A DNA stretch of 64,000 nucleotides, from NCBI RefSeq assembly GCF_036181745.1, contig NZ_CP108080.1:4183501-4247500 (forward strand), in the 5' to 3' direction. Shown here one piece after another: positions 7,845-15,869 of the stretch (within the stretch, counting starts at the first letter, position 1; every line of letters starts with the position of its first letter). Source of the stretch: Streptomyces sp. NBC_00259. Lineage in GTDB: Bacteria; Actinomycetota; Actinomycetes; Streptomycetales; Streptomycetaceae. Below the pieces are notes generated by a model. That model searched no databases, was not told the DNA's origin, and saw only the letters and a list, made by a program, of their open reading frames with translations. The position numbers were made by a program, and so were the translations under genes.

Positions 7845-7878
7845 GATGGCACCGTGGGTTCGAATCCCACACCCACCG
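7845..7878 (+). pseudogene. 3' fragment of a tRNA gene (attachment-site relic)
   Basis: GTGGG-TTCGAAT-CCCAC (7854-7870) is a perfect T arm, followed by ACCCACC and G as the 3' acceptor strand. No 5' acceptor partner (GGTGGGT) or anticodon arm lies upstream, so only the 3' end is present. The GGCACC before the T arm could be the end of a long variable arm (Ser- or Leu-like). Such fragments mark one end of an element integrated in a tRNA gene. Confidence 0.75.
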
Positions 7879-8179
7879 CAGGTGAACGTTCCCGGGCCAG
7901 CCGATTCGGACAGGGGTCGTCGTGCCAGTAACGCAAGGGGGTCGCCTCCTTTCCGTCGTCGGCGGCGCCAAGATCACCACAGCTGTGGCCGCTCAGTCGG
8001 TGGCCGTCACCTGAGCGCTGCCGATGAGGTATGTCACCCAACTATCGGTAAAGAGCGATCAGTTGGGAGATGTCAATGCAACTTGCGGTGGACTTCACTC
8101 GTCTCCCGGTAGGACGCAACCCGTGATCACGCCTGGATATCTTCACCTGTTGGAAGATCCGTTCCAACGGGGAGAGTGC

Positions 8180-8521
8180 ATGACCAGCACACTGAAGAAG
8201 TTCGGGACGACCGCCTCGGCGATAGGCCTGCTGACCGCGGGCATGACGTTCGGCATCGCGCCGTCGGCCCAGGCCGCCGTCGGGCCGACCGGCTGCACGG
8301 CATACGTGTCGCACACCAACGACCATGTCGCCGTGGGCGCCTGCAGGTCCGGCAACGGCACCTGGAACGTCCAGGCCTGGTGCGGCGGCCCGGGAGGCGC
8401 GAGGGGCCCCTACAAGGGCACCCCCGGCTACCGAACCCGTGGCGTGGAGAAGATGGCGACGATCAACTGCGGCTCCTCCGGCTACCCGTACAACATGAAG
8501 GTTGTCGACATCAAGTCCTGA
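8180..8521 (+). CDS. Small secreted four-cysteine protein
   Basis: 113 residues from ATG 8180 with GGAGAG upstream. Residues 1-33 form a signal peptide (TASAIGLLTAGMTFGIA, then PSAQA before AVG). The mature ~80-residue part is Gly/Tyr/Thr-rich with four cysteines (GCTAY, GACRS, AWCGG, INCGS), consistent with two disulphides. Family not recognised. Similar small exported proteins in Streptomyces include protease inhibitors and antimicrobial peptides, but nothing here decides between them. It lies 300 bp from the tRNA fragment. Confidence 0.75.
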   Translation: MTSTLKKFGTTASAIGLLTAGMTFGIAPSAQAAVGPTGCTAYVSHTNDHVAVGACRSGNGTWNVQAWCGGPGGARGPYKGTPGYRTRGVEKMATINCGSSGYPYNMKVVDIKS

Positions 8522-9008
8522 TCCGACTACCGGAAGGCCGGCCTCGGGCCCGGAACGCCTGCGCGACGACCGTCAGGCCCCGGCCCGGGGTTCCGGCCGG
8601 TCGGCCCACGCCTGCAAGGGACGATCGCGACCGCGCCTACGGGAGTCGCTCCGCAGGCGCCACACCGCGCCCCCGCATCACTCGCAGTCTTCGGGGCGCC
8701 CTGTCCCCGGCCCGGCTCGGCGGCGACACCGCTGGGTCGTAGAACGCCCCGATGCCTGAACTCGTGGCGCGAGGGAGCGCTCTGCCCTTCACGTGGATGC
8801 GTGCGTACGCGTGCGCCGCGACGAAGCGGGCAACGTCCTCGGCAACGACCAGGCGGGGCACCACAAGGCCCCCCGCTCGGGCTCAGCTCGCCTTGCGTCA
8901 GACCGAGCGCGAGGCTCACGAGGAGACGTCGGTCAGCCGTCTCCTCGTCTGGAAGGGGCAGGCCTGCACGGTCGGAGTCTGAAGTCGCTGGTCAGATACG
9001 GTGACGAG
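8522..9008. other. Gene-free stretch with one hairpin
   Basis: I see no credible coding sequence here; open frames on both strands lack ribosome binding sites and family features. The only structure is the hairpin at 8918-8948. Confidence 0.6.
8918..8948. terminator. Hairpin terminator candidate
   Basis: ACGAGGAGACG pairs with CGTCTCCTCGT as an 11-bp stem with a 9-nt loop, about 400 bp after the secreted-protein gene. Confidence 0.5.
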
Positions 9009-9370
9009 ATGACCGAGAGCCTGCCTGCCGACGTAGCCGACGTGCTTGCGGCAGTCCTGAACGGGGACACTCCGGTTCATATCGCACGCCAAAGGCGGGT
9101 TGCACACCTCAGCGTGCGAGCCCGCTGCACATGTGGTGTGGCACCGTCTCCTTCGAGCTCGACACCAGCAAGGCGGACCCTGCACCCACCGGCTCCAGCA
9201 CGGTCGTGGCGGCCGAAGCGCAGCTCGTCACCGAAGCCGGCGAGTGCCCAGGTGAGGTCCTGGTCTTCACCCAGGGCGGCTACCTGTCCTGGCTGGAAGT
9301 CTGTTCATGGAGCGACGACATAGAAGTGACACTGGCTGCCGCGCGTCGCTGGTTGCAGACACACTCGTGA
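9009..9370 (+). pseudogene. Frameshifted small hypothetical gene
   Basis: The first part starts at ATG 9009 (MTESLPADVADVLAAVLNGD) and reaches ARCTCG. The second part continues in another frame as CGTVSFELDTSKADP and ends at 9370 with ARRWLQTHS. Restoring one base near 9137 would join them smoothly through CTCGCGTVSFELD. The encoded protein would be about 120 residues, with a Cys-rich beta segment in the middle. Family not identified. The single-base lesion fits the decayed surroundings, although a sequencing error cannot be excluded. Confidence 0.55.
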
Positions 9371-9446
9371 TCCCGAACGACGAGTGCCCAGCGGGCGTGG
9401 CTGCCGATTGCGCCGCCGTCCGTGGTCGTTGATGTCAAAGTTGATG

Positions 9447-9647
9447 TCAGCGGAACAGCTCCGGGACCGGGCAGACCTCCAATGACTCATCCGTCCGGTC
9501 TGCCCAGCGCCACCAGACATGCCGATCGGCACACCTCCACAGCGACCGGCAGGTTCGCAGGTCGTCGTCTTCCCGCCTGGAGAGCACGAAGCCGCCAGAC
9601 TTCATGGGCCGGCTGTACTCGGGACAGGCCAGGGCATCGTCGGGCAT
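9447..9647 (-). CDS. Small Cys/Trp-rich hypothetical protein, zinc motif damaged
   Basis: 66 residues from ATG 9647: an N-terminal CPEYSRPMKSGGFVLSRREDD followed by TCRSLWRCADRHVWWRWADR and a PELF ending. The layout is that of a small zinc-ribbon-like protein in which CPEC would be expected; here the second cysteine is Tyr. It may be a decayed copy. AAGG lies 12 nt upstream. No function can be assigned. Confidence 0.45.
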   Translation of the reverse strand: MPDDALACPEYSRPMKSGGFVLSRREDDDLRTCRSLWRCADRHVWWRWADRTDESLEVCPVPELFR

Positions 9648-9839
9648 GCGGCGCGCCTTAACGGAGCGACCGCTACGCGGTGCCGGCGCTTTGGGCCTCG
9701 GAGCACGAGATTGGAAGACGGCGTACGCGGATGGCGGCTGATCTGGCAACTCCTTGCCCCGGGCCGGAGCACGGTCGGCGCCCCGGTTCTCCGGTCCCGA
9801 AGGATTGCGCACACAACGGGCACGGCTAGGCTGCAGCTC

Positions 9840-10031
9840 ATGCCTGACGTCGAGCCGACAGATCCGGAAGCCGAGAGGGCCAGGGGGCGTGTCTCACTGT
9901 GGCTGGACGCCGAGGATCTTCGTCGGCTCGCGTCCCACTGCTGCTGCTCTGAGGACACTTCGCAGGAAGATCGTGAGCAGGCCCCAGCCACAGCGGGTTG
10001 CCGTCCACTGCATCTGGTGTGCTCGCTCTAG
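9840..10031 (+). CDS. Small hypothetical protein with CCC motif, C-terminus possibly shifted
   Basis: 63 residues from ATG 9840. The N-terminal part (EAERARGRVSLWLDAEDLRRLASHCCC) looks like a small conserved actinobacterial protein with a short amphipathic helix and a Cys cluster. The last 20 residues (PATAGCRPLHLVCSL) lack helical character and may be out of the original frame. Low certainty that it is still functional. Confidence 0.4.
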   Translation: MPDVEPTDPEAERARGRVSLWLDAEDLRRLASHCCCSEDTSQEDREQAPATAGCRPLHLVCSL

Positions 10032-10411
10032 CCGCGCGGTCGGCGGCGAGCGGAGCTGCCCGTCCATGTCTCCGCACTCTTCGGCGAGCCGAATCTGGTC
10101 GCGGATGCGGACCCGTGCCCCACACCACCATCAGCCCTCGGCGAGAAATCGGACCTCGGAAACATAGGCCGGTGGATCCGGGCTGAGTGCTCCGTTTCTC
10201 CGTCTCTCCGTTCCCTCAAGTCAAGTCTTGCGCATTCCTTGCGGTCGGCCGGGAAACGCCGAGGTCGGGGGATCGCTGGGTCGCCGTAAGAAGTCCGTAA
10301 GGCACTCGGACCGGTATTCGCGGCCATATGGCCAGTAGCGTCGTCAACTGGCAGGCGGCATCCCTGTGTTGGGGACGCGGATTACGCCTGGACGAAGGGG
10401 ACGGCCGGGCA
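10032..10411. other. Intergenic region upstream of the exported-protein gene
   Basis: No gene is supported here. It contains the perfect 12-bp palindrome GGCCATATGGCC at 10322-10333, 80 bp before the next start codon, which could be a regulator binding site. Confidence 0.5.
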
Positions 10412-11410
10412 ATGAGGAATGCAACGGGTGGAGCCGCGCCGCGAAAGGGGCGGGTCAAGCGCGCCATGGTGGCCGCGTGCGCCATGGCCGCAGTGGCGGG
10501 TGGCGGGCTGATAGCCGCCCCGGCGGTACACGCCGACGGCGCGGGCGGCGATCAGCGGGCGAATCCTGGGCAGGTGTTCGACGGCACGTTCCGTGCGGGC
10601 GACAACCAGACCCAGTTCATCGGCAGCTGCTTCACCGCGCGGGGCAGTGCCACCTTCGGCGGTCCACGGCACACCGACTGCGGGGTGGACCGCGTGACGT
10701 ACAACGTCACCGGTGAGGCGTTCCGGACCAATCGCGCCCAGCACACGTACATCGGCAACGTGATCGATGTACGCGGCGGCTCGGTCACCCTGGCCGGTGG
10801 CGTCTACGAGGGGAATCGCATCATCGCGGACCGGATCCTCATCCTCGGGAACGCCGTACTCGTGGGCGGCAATCAGCTCGAAGGAGAGGTCGAGGTCGCC
10901 AATCCCGACTCGGTGGCCGGTGAGCTCTATACCGACCGTGTGGTGACCGACGATATCCAGCGGATCGCGGACGGTCTCAACGAGGCGGAGCGTGCCACGG
11001 GCTGGTTCCTTTCCGAAGCGGAATTCAATCGCCTTGACACCGAAGGGGAAATCGGTGGCCAAGGCCCGGACGGCCGGGTCGGACTGCACAATGTGCTGGC
11101 GGCCACGGGCAGTCAGGACGAATACGGCAACCAGGCCCGGGTCCTCGCCCGAAACGACTCCTCGCTCTTCAGCGCGGTCGTGACCGCGAACGGGCCGCGC
11201 GACCCGGACGAGGAGGACCCCACGGCCACGCGCGAGGACTTCCAGCTCCTCAACAGCCACATCCGGGAGTGCCGCGAGGAGATGGAGCGCACGTTCCCGC
11301 AGGGTGCGGGGGCGGCCTTGAACGCACTCCTTGCCTGCTCGTCACGGAGCACCACGGCGGCGACGCTGGTCGACGACGTCAACGACCGGCTCGAGAGCAG
11401 CCGGCGCTGA
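10412..11410 (+). CDS. Exported protein of unknown family
   Basis: 332 residues from ATG 10412. I chose this start over an in-frame ATG at 10328 because MRNATGGAAPRKGRVKRAM leads directly into a signal peptide (VAACAMAAVAGGGLIAAPAVHA, cut before DGAG). The mature protein begins with a beta-rich half (FDGTFRAGDNQTQFIGSCF, VTYNVTGEAF, IDVRGGSVTLAGGVYEGN) that reads like a short right-handed beta-helix or sandwich. A helical acidic half with ECREEMERTF and LLACSSR follows. No anchor motif. A strong hairpin follows the gene. Function unknown. Confidence 0.7.
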   Translation: MRNATGGAAPRKGRVKRAMVAACAMAAVAGGGLIAAPAVHADGAGGDQRANPGQVFDGTFRAGDNQTQFIGSCFTARGSATFGGPRHTDCGVDRVTYNVTGEAFRTNRAQHTYIGNVIDVRGGSVTLAGGVYEGNRIIADRILILGNAVLVGGNQLEGEVEVANPDSVAGELYTDRVVTDDIQRIADGLNEAERATGWFLSEAEFNRLDTEGEIGGQGPDGRVGLHNVLAATGSQDEYGNQARVLARNDSSLFSAVVTANGPRDPDEEDPTATREDFQLLNSHIRECREEMERTFPQGAGAALNALLACSSRSTTAATLVDDVNDRLESSRR

Positions 11411-11431
11411 CCGACACCGGAGTGAAGGACG

Positions 11432-11464
11432 CCGGGGTGACCGCCGATCCGGCGGTCACCCCGG
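11432..11464. terminator. Strong hairpin terminator
   Basis: CCGGGGTGACCGCC (11432-11445) pairs perfectly with GGCGGTCACCCCGG (11451-11464), a 14-bp stem with a 5-nt loop, 22 nt after the exported-protein stop codon. Confidence 0.8.
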
Positions 11465-11490
11465 TGACGTTGGCCGACTGGCTCTCTGAG

Positions 11491-11532
11491 GGTCGGCTTC
11501 GCCGACGGGCTGCAACACCCATGGTGTTGCAG
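11491..11532. repeat. Two adjacent perfect inverted repeats
   Basis: GTCGGC-TTC-GCCGAC near 11492-11506 and CTGCAACACC-CAT-GGTGTTGCAG at 11510-11532 are both perfect. They lie just upstream of the integrase remnant and may be recombination or regulator sites or mobile-element end structures. Confidence 0.6.
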
Positions 11533-11550
11533 GCGGTTTGTGACCGGACA

Positions 11551-12098
11551 CTGTTGAGCAGGTGGACGCCCTCGCGGACGCGATCGGGCTGCGCTGGCGC
11601 CTCATGATCTACCTCGGGGCTTACGGCCGGCTGCGTCCAGAGGAGCAGGCAGAGCTACGGCGCAACGACGTCGACCTGGCCATGACGATCCGCGTTCTCA
11701 AGGCGGCTCCAGAGCTGAGCACGGGGAAGCGTGCCGAGGGCCCGACCCAGTCCGAGGCGGGCAAGCGGGTCCTCCTGCTGCCGGGGTTCGTCCACGCGGA
11801 CCTTGAGTGCCACTTGGATTGGTTCGCGGAGAAGGGGCCGGACGGGCTGCTGTTCGTGGGGGAGCGGGGTAAGCCGTTCCGGCGGTCGACCTTCGGGCGG
11901 AAGTGGCGCAAGGCCCGGACCAAGGCCGCTGACGTGCCCGACGATCAGGCATCGGGCACGGAACGGGCACGCGACGCCCAGGCCGGTCCAGACAACAAAG
12001 AAGCCCCGGGCTGTCTGCCTGGGGCCTTTACTGGAGCGGGTGACGGGAATCGAACCCGCGCTCTGAGCTTGGGAATCAACCAGTACTCCTCGTCGTAG
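11551..12098 (+). pseudogene. int: Tyrosine integrase remnant 1 (catalytic core deleted)
   Basis: The segment TVEQVDALADAIGLRWRLMIYLGAYG, then ELRRNDVDLA and LLFVGERGKPFRRSTFGRKWRKA, is the N-terminal part of the catalytic domain of an actinomycete tyrosine recombinase. The frame then jumps to ADVPDDQASGTERARDAQ, the extreme C-terminus seen in the other two integrase remnants here. The stretch holding the HxxR box and catalytic Tyr is missing. A stop lies just before the first residues, so the N-terminus is gone too. The 3' end runs into the tRNA-Gly-derived attachment site at 12033. Confidence 0.8.
12033..12075 (-). other. Attachment-site copy 1 (3' half of tRNA-Gly(CCC))
   Basis: This stretch matches the complete tRNA-Gly at 27615-27685 from its 3' end to the anticodon loop and diverges right after CTTGGGAA. 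It follows integrase remnant 1. This is the expected structure of an att site at an element end. Confidence 0.85.
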
Positions 12099-12187
12099 GT
12101 GGCCTTGACCAGCGAGAATGCTGCGCTGGTGCGATGTCGGCCAGTGGTCGGGCGGTGCCACTGGTAACCGCTGTTTGCCCATACGGA

Positions 12188-12204
12188 TGGCACGTAGTGG
12201 CACG
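12188..12204 (+). other. Candidate integrase arm-type site, copy 1
   Basis: TGGCACGTAGTGGCACG lies 113 bp beyond att copy 1; the identical 17-mer lies 110 bp beyond att copy 2 (23100-23116). It contains two direct TGGCACG-like units. A nearby inverted repeat (CCAGTGG...CCACTGG, about 12142-12165) adds to the arm-site appearance. Confidence 0.55.
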
Positions 12205-12396
12205 GCGTACTGTAAAAGGCGCCGCGTCGGCGGCAGTCGGGCGGTTGCGCGCGAGGTGTGGGCCGCGCGCTGCTGTCATCGATCGCCCCGCCGAGCCTCA
12301 CCGCGGTGTCGCTGGGCGGCCCCGGAGTTTCCGGCAGAGACCGAGGCGCTCCGCTGCGGTAGCAGCCCAGGTCCTGGACCCAGCCCGCAGGTCGTG

Positions 12397-12666
12397 TCAG
12401 TCGCGGTCCTCCTCTTCGGACTCCATGAGCCGGATTCCCTGATGCGTCAGCGTGACCGTTGCGGGCGTGTTGCGGGTTGTCCAGTCGACCAGGACCAGTC
12501 CCTCGCCCGCCAGGTAGGCGCAGGCAGCGGCCAGGTCCTGTTCGGGCATGCCGAGGTCGTCGCGAAGCTTGGCCCCTGTCATGCCTGGACGATTGCCTTC
12601 CATGGCGTTGTACAGGGCCCTCATGATCGTCATGCGGTAGTTCTGTCGCTCGTGCAGTGTTGCCAT
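12397..12666 (-). CDS. Small winged-helix-like protein
   Basis: 89 residues from ATG 12666. Helix pattern NYRMTIMRALYNAMEGN, then MTGAKLRDDLGMPEQDLAAACAYLAGEGLVLVDW followed by a beta hairpin (PATVTLTHQGIRLMESE) is that of a winged helix domain. It may be a DNA-binding regulator or an adaptor. It is the downstream member of the small-gene block with the gene at 12762. Possibly element cargo. Function unknown. Confidence 0.65.
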   Translation of the reverse strand: MATLHERQNYRMTIMRALYNAMEGNRPGMTGAKLRDDLGMPEQDLAAACAYLAGEGLVLVDWTTRNTPATVTLTHQGIRLMESEEEDRD

Positions 12667-12761
12667 GACTGCCGCTCTCTCGTTCCGGTACCGATACGGT
12701 GCGAAGTGTCGGAGAGGCACCTGCTCTCCCGGCCGTACGTGGGCGCCTGCGGCATGGCTCC

Positions 12762-13025
12762 TCACACCTCGTCGGCCTGCGCGCTGTCGTCCCGGGTGGA
12801 CTCGCTGGCCAGTAGCCATGACCGCGCCGCCTCGGACGTATTGGTGGTGTCCACCGTGAGATGGAGGCGGGTCCCGCCGTCAGGAGTGGCCGGGTAGCTG
12901 CGCTGCTCGGAGGCGGCGAAGCAACGACGGAGCACCTCCGCGACCCGGCGGGCGATCTCGGGATCCGCCGCGACAATACGCACCTCGGCGTGTCCGGCAG
13001 AGGGCATGTGATGCGGGGAATTCAT
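12762..13025 (-). CDS. Small hypothetical protein (paralogue of a broken gene near 17.5 kb)
   Basis: 87 residues from ATG 13025, which overlaps the upstream stop by ATGA. The core AEVRIVAADPEIARRVAEVLRRCF followed by a strand GGTRLHLTVDTTN looks like a compact alpha/beta domain that may measure or bind a small ligand. A second copy with frameshifts (AEIRIV..., SSPEAARRVAEVLRRRF) lies at about 17280-17578 in the same gene order. Function unknown. Confidence 0.65.
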   Translation of the reverse strand: MNSPHHMPSAGHAEVRIVAADPEIARRVAEVLRRCFAASEQRSYPATPDGGTRLHLTVDTTNTSEAARSWLLASESTRDDSAQADEV

Positions 13026-13270
13026 CCTGGGGTCTCCGTGTGCTCGTGGACATGGACTGCGGCCGGGCGCGACGCCTCAAGATCCCGTCCGCCTCTCGCG
13101 ACCACGGACCTGACCCTTGTAGCTGTAGCTGTAGCTGTAGCTGTAGCTGTAGCTGTAGCTGTAGCTGTGCATGCGATGCGCATGGATGCCGGGCGGACCG
13201 GTGAGGCCGACTGCTGGCTGCCGGCGCTGGAGGTCGTTCCAACGGTGATCACGGCAATGATCACGGTCAC
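13022..13270 (-). CDS. Small membrane protein with in-frame Thr-Ala repeat (start uncertain)
   Basis: One hydrophobic segment (SVIAVTVIIAVITVG) followed by a polar tail that crosses the TGTAGC hexanucleotide array, read as alternating Thr-Ala. It ends with an ATGA overlap into the next gene. Its equivalent at 17650-17877 begins with GTG; in this copy the matching codon is GTC, so the start may be lost. GTG 13270 or ATG 13354 are the alternatives. Probably a degenerate duplicate. Confidence 0.4.
   Translation of the reverse strand: MTVIIAVITVGTTSSAGSQQSASPVRPASMRIACTATATATATATATATATRVRSVVARGGRDLEASRPAAVHVHEHTETPG
13118..13168. repeat. TGTAGC hexanucleotide microsatellite, 8.5 copies
   Basis: Eight exact TGTAGC units plus TGT. 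On the minus strand it is read in frame as Thr-Ala repeats in the small membrane protein gene; unit changes keep the frame. Confidence 0.95.
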
Positions 13271-13295
13271 AGCGATGACGCTCTCGACGACGACT

Positions 13296-13661
13296 TCACC
13301 TCTGCATGCCCTTGCGCACTTCGATCGGCACCCCCGTCGCCGATGCGGCCCCACCGTCGGTCTCCCACTCCTCTTCTCGGTTCAGCATCTCCCTTGCGTC
13401 GTGAGTGGTGTCCTCGCTCGTCATCAGACCGCTGGCGGTGAGGCTCGCGGGGGTGGCCGTGGTGGACAGCAGCCGGGCGCCGGCAGCACCCGTTTCCGGC
13501 GGGATGATCAGCAAGTCCCAGCAGCCTGCGGCGTACGAGAGCAGGATCAGCTTTTGCGGGTCCTGCTCATCCTTGAACGAGCCCACGTGCGAGGGCGGGG
13601 AGTTCATCGGCAAGAACGTGGGAGCGAGGCCACCAGGCGTCGTCCAGGAGGTCGCGATCAT
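13296..13661 (-). pseudogene. DUF5994 gene copy A, internally deleted
   Basis: The C-terminal two thirds (DEQDPQKLILLSYAAGCWDLLIIPPETG, then LTASGLMTSEDTTHDAREMLNREEEWETDGG) match the intact DUF5994 protein at 17882-18475. Upstream, the bases still spell LLDDAWWPRSHVLADELPAL, but in another frame. About 100 nt between the two parts are missing, so the reading frame is broken. The upstream non-coding stretch (about 13690-13812) also matches that of the intact copy, which shows a segmental duplication. Confidence 0.75.
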
Positions 13662-13928
13662 GGCGGGGGATCTGTCCCCGGGCGCATCTTCATGTCCCGG
13701 TGTTGTCGCTCGCCGAGAACGACACCGGCGTGGGAGCCGGTGTGCGACGTGCTCCCGGTAGCTCCACCCTACTCCGGTTGGCGTACCTGGGATGTGCGTG
13801 TGACCAGGAGCTTTTCGGGTCCGGAACGTCCGGAGCGGGAAGCTCGCGGGTCGGATGCACGGAGTACGGTTGAGCTGGCGAGGTCACTTCCTATCGCGGG
13901 TGTACTGCCCCGCGGACGGGCGGACGTC

Positions 13929-14414
13929 ATGGCCGACTCCGACACCCCCGACACCCCCAGGCTCCTGCCTGACGCGATCCACCAGTCCGTGAGACCGGGG
14001 ACGGCCCTGCTCAGGCTGGAGACGAGGCATGCCCGCGAGGGAATTCTGGACGGCGCGTGGTGGCCTCGATCCAGGGACATCGGTGCCGAGCTTCCCTCAC
14101 TGGTCAGCGCGCTGACCGATCACGTCGGACCGGTCACCCGCGTCGGACTGGACGCCACTGCCTGGGAGGGACTGCCGACACGGCTGACTGTCGACGACCG
14201 GGTCGTGCACATCGACTCCTTTCCGGTCGGTGACGACACCGTCCTGATCACCCGGGGCGATCGGGACTACTTCACCCTGCTGGTGATCCCGCCGGACACG
14301 ACTCCTGACGCGGCACGCGCAGCCATGGCCAGGGCGGTCCGCGCCGACAACATCACCGACGCCCACCAGATCCTCATCGAAACCACCACCGATCCGGTAC
14401 GTCGCCCGACGTGA
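13929..14414 (+). CDS. DUF5994 family protein, third copy
   Basis: 161 residues from ATG 13929. It has the family signature ILDGAWWPRSRDIGAELPSLVSAL, then GPVTRVGLDATAWEGLPTRLTV and TLLVIPPDTTPDAARAAMARAV. It differs from the other two copies by lacking the GWF-QDP segment and the long acidic tail. It points the opposite way, so it was not made by the same duplication. No weak or strong ribosome binding site is obvious. Family role unknown. Confidence 0.8.
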   Translation: MADSDTPDTPRLLPDAIHQSVRPGTALLRLETRHAREGILDGAWWPRSRDIGAELPSLVSALTDHVGPVTRVGLDATAWEGLPTRLTVDDRVVHIDSFPVGDDTVLITRGDRDYFTLLVIPPDTTPDAARAAMARAVRADNITDAHQILIETTTDPVRRPT

Positions 14415-14486
14415 CCCCTGTCGGCGGCCGGACGCTCCCGGCGCGGCTGACGCTCCCGGACGCGGCTGACGTTCCGGGGTAGGGCG

Positions 14487-15755
14487 TCAGATACGGGCGA
14501 ACCTCTCGCTCTGGTCGGCGAACTCCTGGGCCATGGCGCTGCTGACCGTGGGCTGGGTCTCATGGATGGTGCCCAGGTAGTCGGCCGTGGTGGGGCGGGC
14601 CCGGGTTCCGGTGTCGAAGGTACGCTCGAACTGATCCTGCGAGACGGTACGAGCGACGTGAGCGATGTCGGCGGGGGTGAACCCCTCACTGGCTGACGCG
14701 AGTGCCGTGCTGTCGGCCTCCGCGCCCGCTCGGGCAAGGTAGCTCTCCCACAGCGCGGTCCTGGCGCTGTGGTCGGGAGGGCCGATGGGCAGTACGTAGT
14801 CGAACCGGCCGTGGCGCAGGAATGCCGAGTCCAGTGTGGTCACATTGTTGGTGGCGCAGACGAGCAGCCGGCCGTCCTGGCTCCGGAACCGGACGATCGC
14901 CTTGAGCAACTCGTTGACGACGCCGACCGCGGCCGCGTCCGCGCCGCTCCGGGTGCCCGCGACTTCCTCGACCTCGTCGATAAAGACCAGGACGTGGTCG
15001 AGCCGGGCGATCTCGTCGAAGCGCCGGTTCAGCCCGGCCGCCAGCCCGTACTCGGCAGCCAGGCGTGCGGGGAACAGTTCGAGAAAGGGCCACCCCAGAC
15101 GGCTGGCGATCGCATGGGCGAAGGTGCTCTTGCCTGTTCCGGGCGGACCGAACAGCATGACCGCGCGCGGCAGCTCCACTCCGTGCTGGGCGGCCATTTC
15201 GGGGTGGGCCAGCGGCAGGACCAGTCGGCGCTCGATGAGCTGTTTCTCCTGTTGCATGCCCGCGACTTTCTGCCACAGCCCTCCAGGCGGCAGCTCCGCG
15301 CCGAGCGAGGACAGCATGCTGATCGCCTGAGGGGTCACCGGCCCGCGTTTTTCGAAGAAGTCCAGGCCCGAGCGGGCGTCGAAGTCGCAGTTGCGCAGCG
15401 CGGCGGCACCGGTCTCCCCCTGGGGCAGGACCGCGTACACCGTGTGCACGCCGCCGGCGAACAGCCGGTGCTCAAGAGCCGTGATCAGGGCACTGCCCAG
15501 TCCCATGTGCCGCCAGGCCGGTGCCATGCAGATCCGCAGGATCCACGCCCCTTCGCCCTCGACTCTGCTCACCGCGGCCCCGACCACCACATCGTCCGCC
15601 ACCGCCACCACGGCCGGATGGGCGGCCTGGAGGGCTGCCACGGCGTCGGAGAGCGGGAAGACCGGAGGCTCTCCGGTCGTGCCGCTCTCCGTATCGACGC
15701 GGATCACCGCCTCGAGATCGTCCTGGGAGTAGTCCCTGACAAGCCAACCCGTCAT
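14487..15755 (-). CDS. GNAT acetyltransferase fused to an AAA+ ATPase
   Basis: 422 residues. Residues 1-135 form a GNAT domain: MTGWLVRDYSQDDLEAVI and the acetyl-CoA pyrophosphate loop APAWRHMGLGSAL (78-90). Residues 165-400 form an AAA+ module of the FtsH/Vps4 kind: Walker A GPPGTGKS (203-210), Walker B LVFIDEVEE (256-264), sensor-1 ATNN (301-304) and HGRFD with the Arg finger (315-319). The pairing suggests an ATP-driven remodeller whose activity is linked to protein or metabolite acetylation. It is followed on the same strand, from 114 bp upstream, by a GAF-SpoIIE-type phosphatase gene. Roles inferred only from domains. Confidence 0.85.
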   Translation of the reverse strand: MTGWLVRDYSQDDLEAVIRVDTESGTTGEPPVFPLSDAVAALQAAHPAVVAVADDVVVGAAVSRVEGEGAWILRICMAPAWRHMGLGSALITALEHRLFAGGVHTVYAVLPQGETGAAALRNCDFDARSGLDFFEKRGPVTPQAISMLSSLGAELPPGGLWQKVAGMQQEKQLIERRLVLPLAHPEMAAQHGVELPRAVMLFGPPGTGKSTFAHAIASRLGWPFLELFPARLAAEYGLAAGLNRRFDEIARLDHVLVFIDEVEEVAGTRSGADAAAVGVVNELLKAIVRFRSQDGRLLVCATNNVTTLDSAFLRHGRFDYVLPIGPPDHSARTALWESYLARAGAEADSTALASASEGFTPADIAHVARTVSQDQFERTFDTGTRARPTTADYLGTIHETQPTVSSAMAQEFADQSERFARI

Positions 15756-15869
15756 GATCAGCTCCGCGCGCTCGGCCGTAGTCCCATCATCAACCGCTGC
15801 CTGCGGTGCTACGACCGGGCCACGGGCACCTGGGCCACGGGCACCCGGCCGTGCACGCGGGAGCTCGCT

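Noticed and set aside
12880..13242. Leu-Gln repeat protein across the TGTAGC array
   Set aside because: Another frame of the microsatellite with no start signal; the Thr-Ala frame joins the next gene by ATGA.
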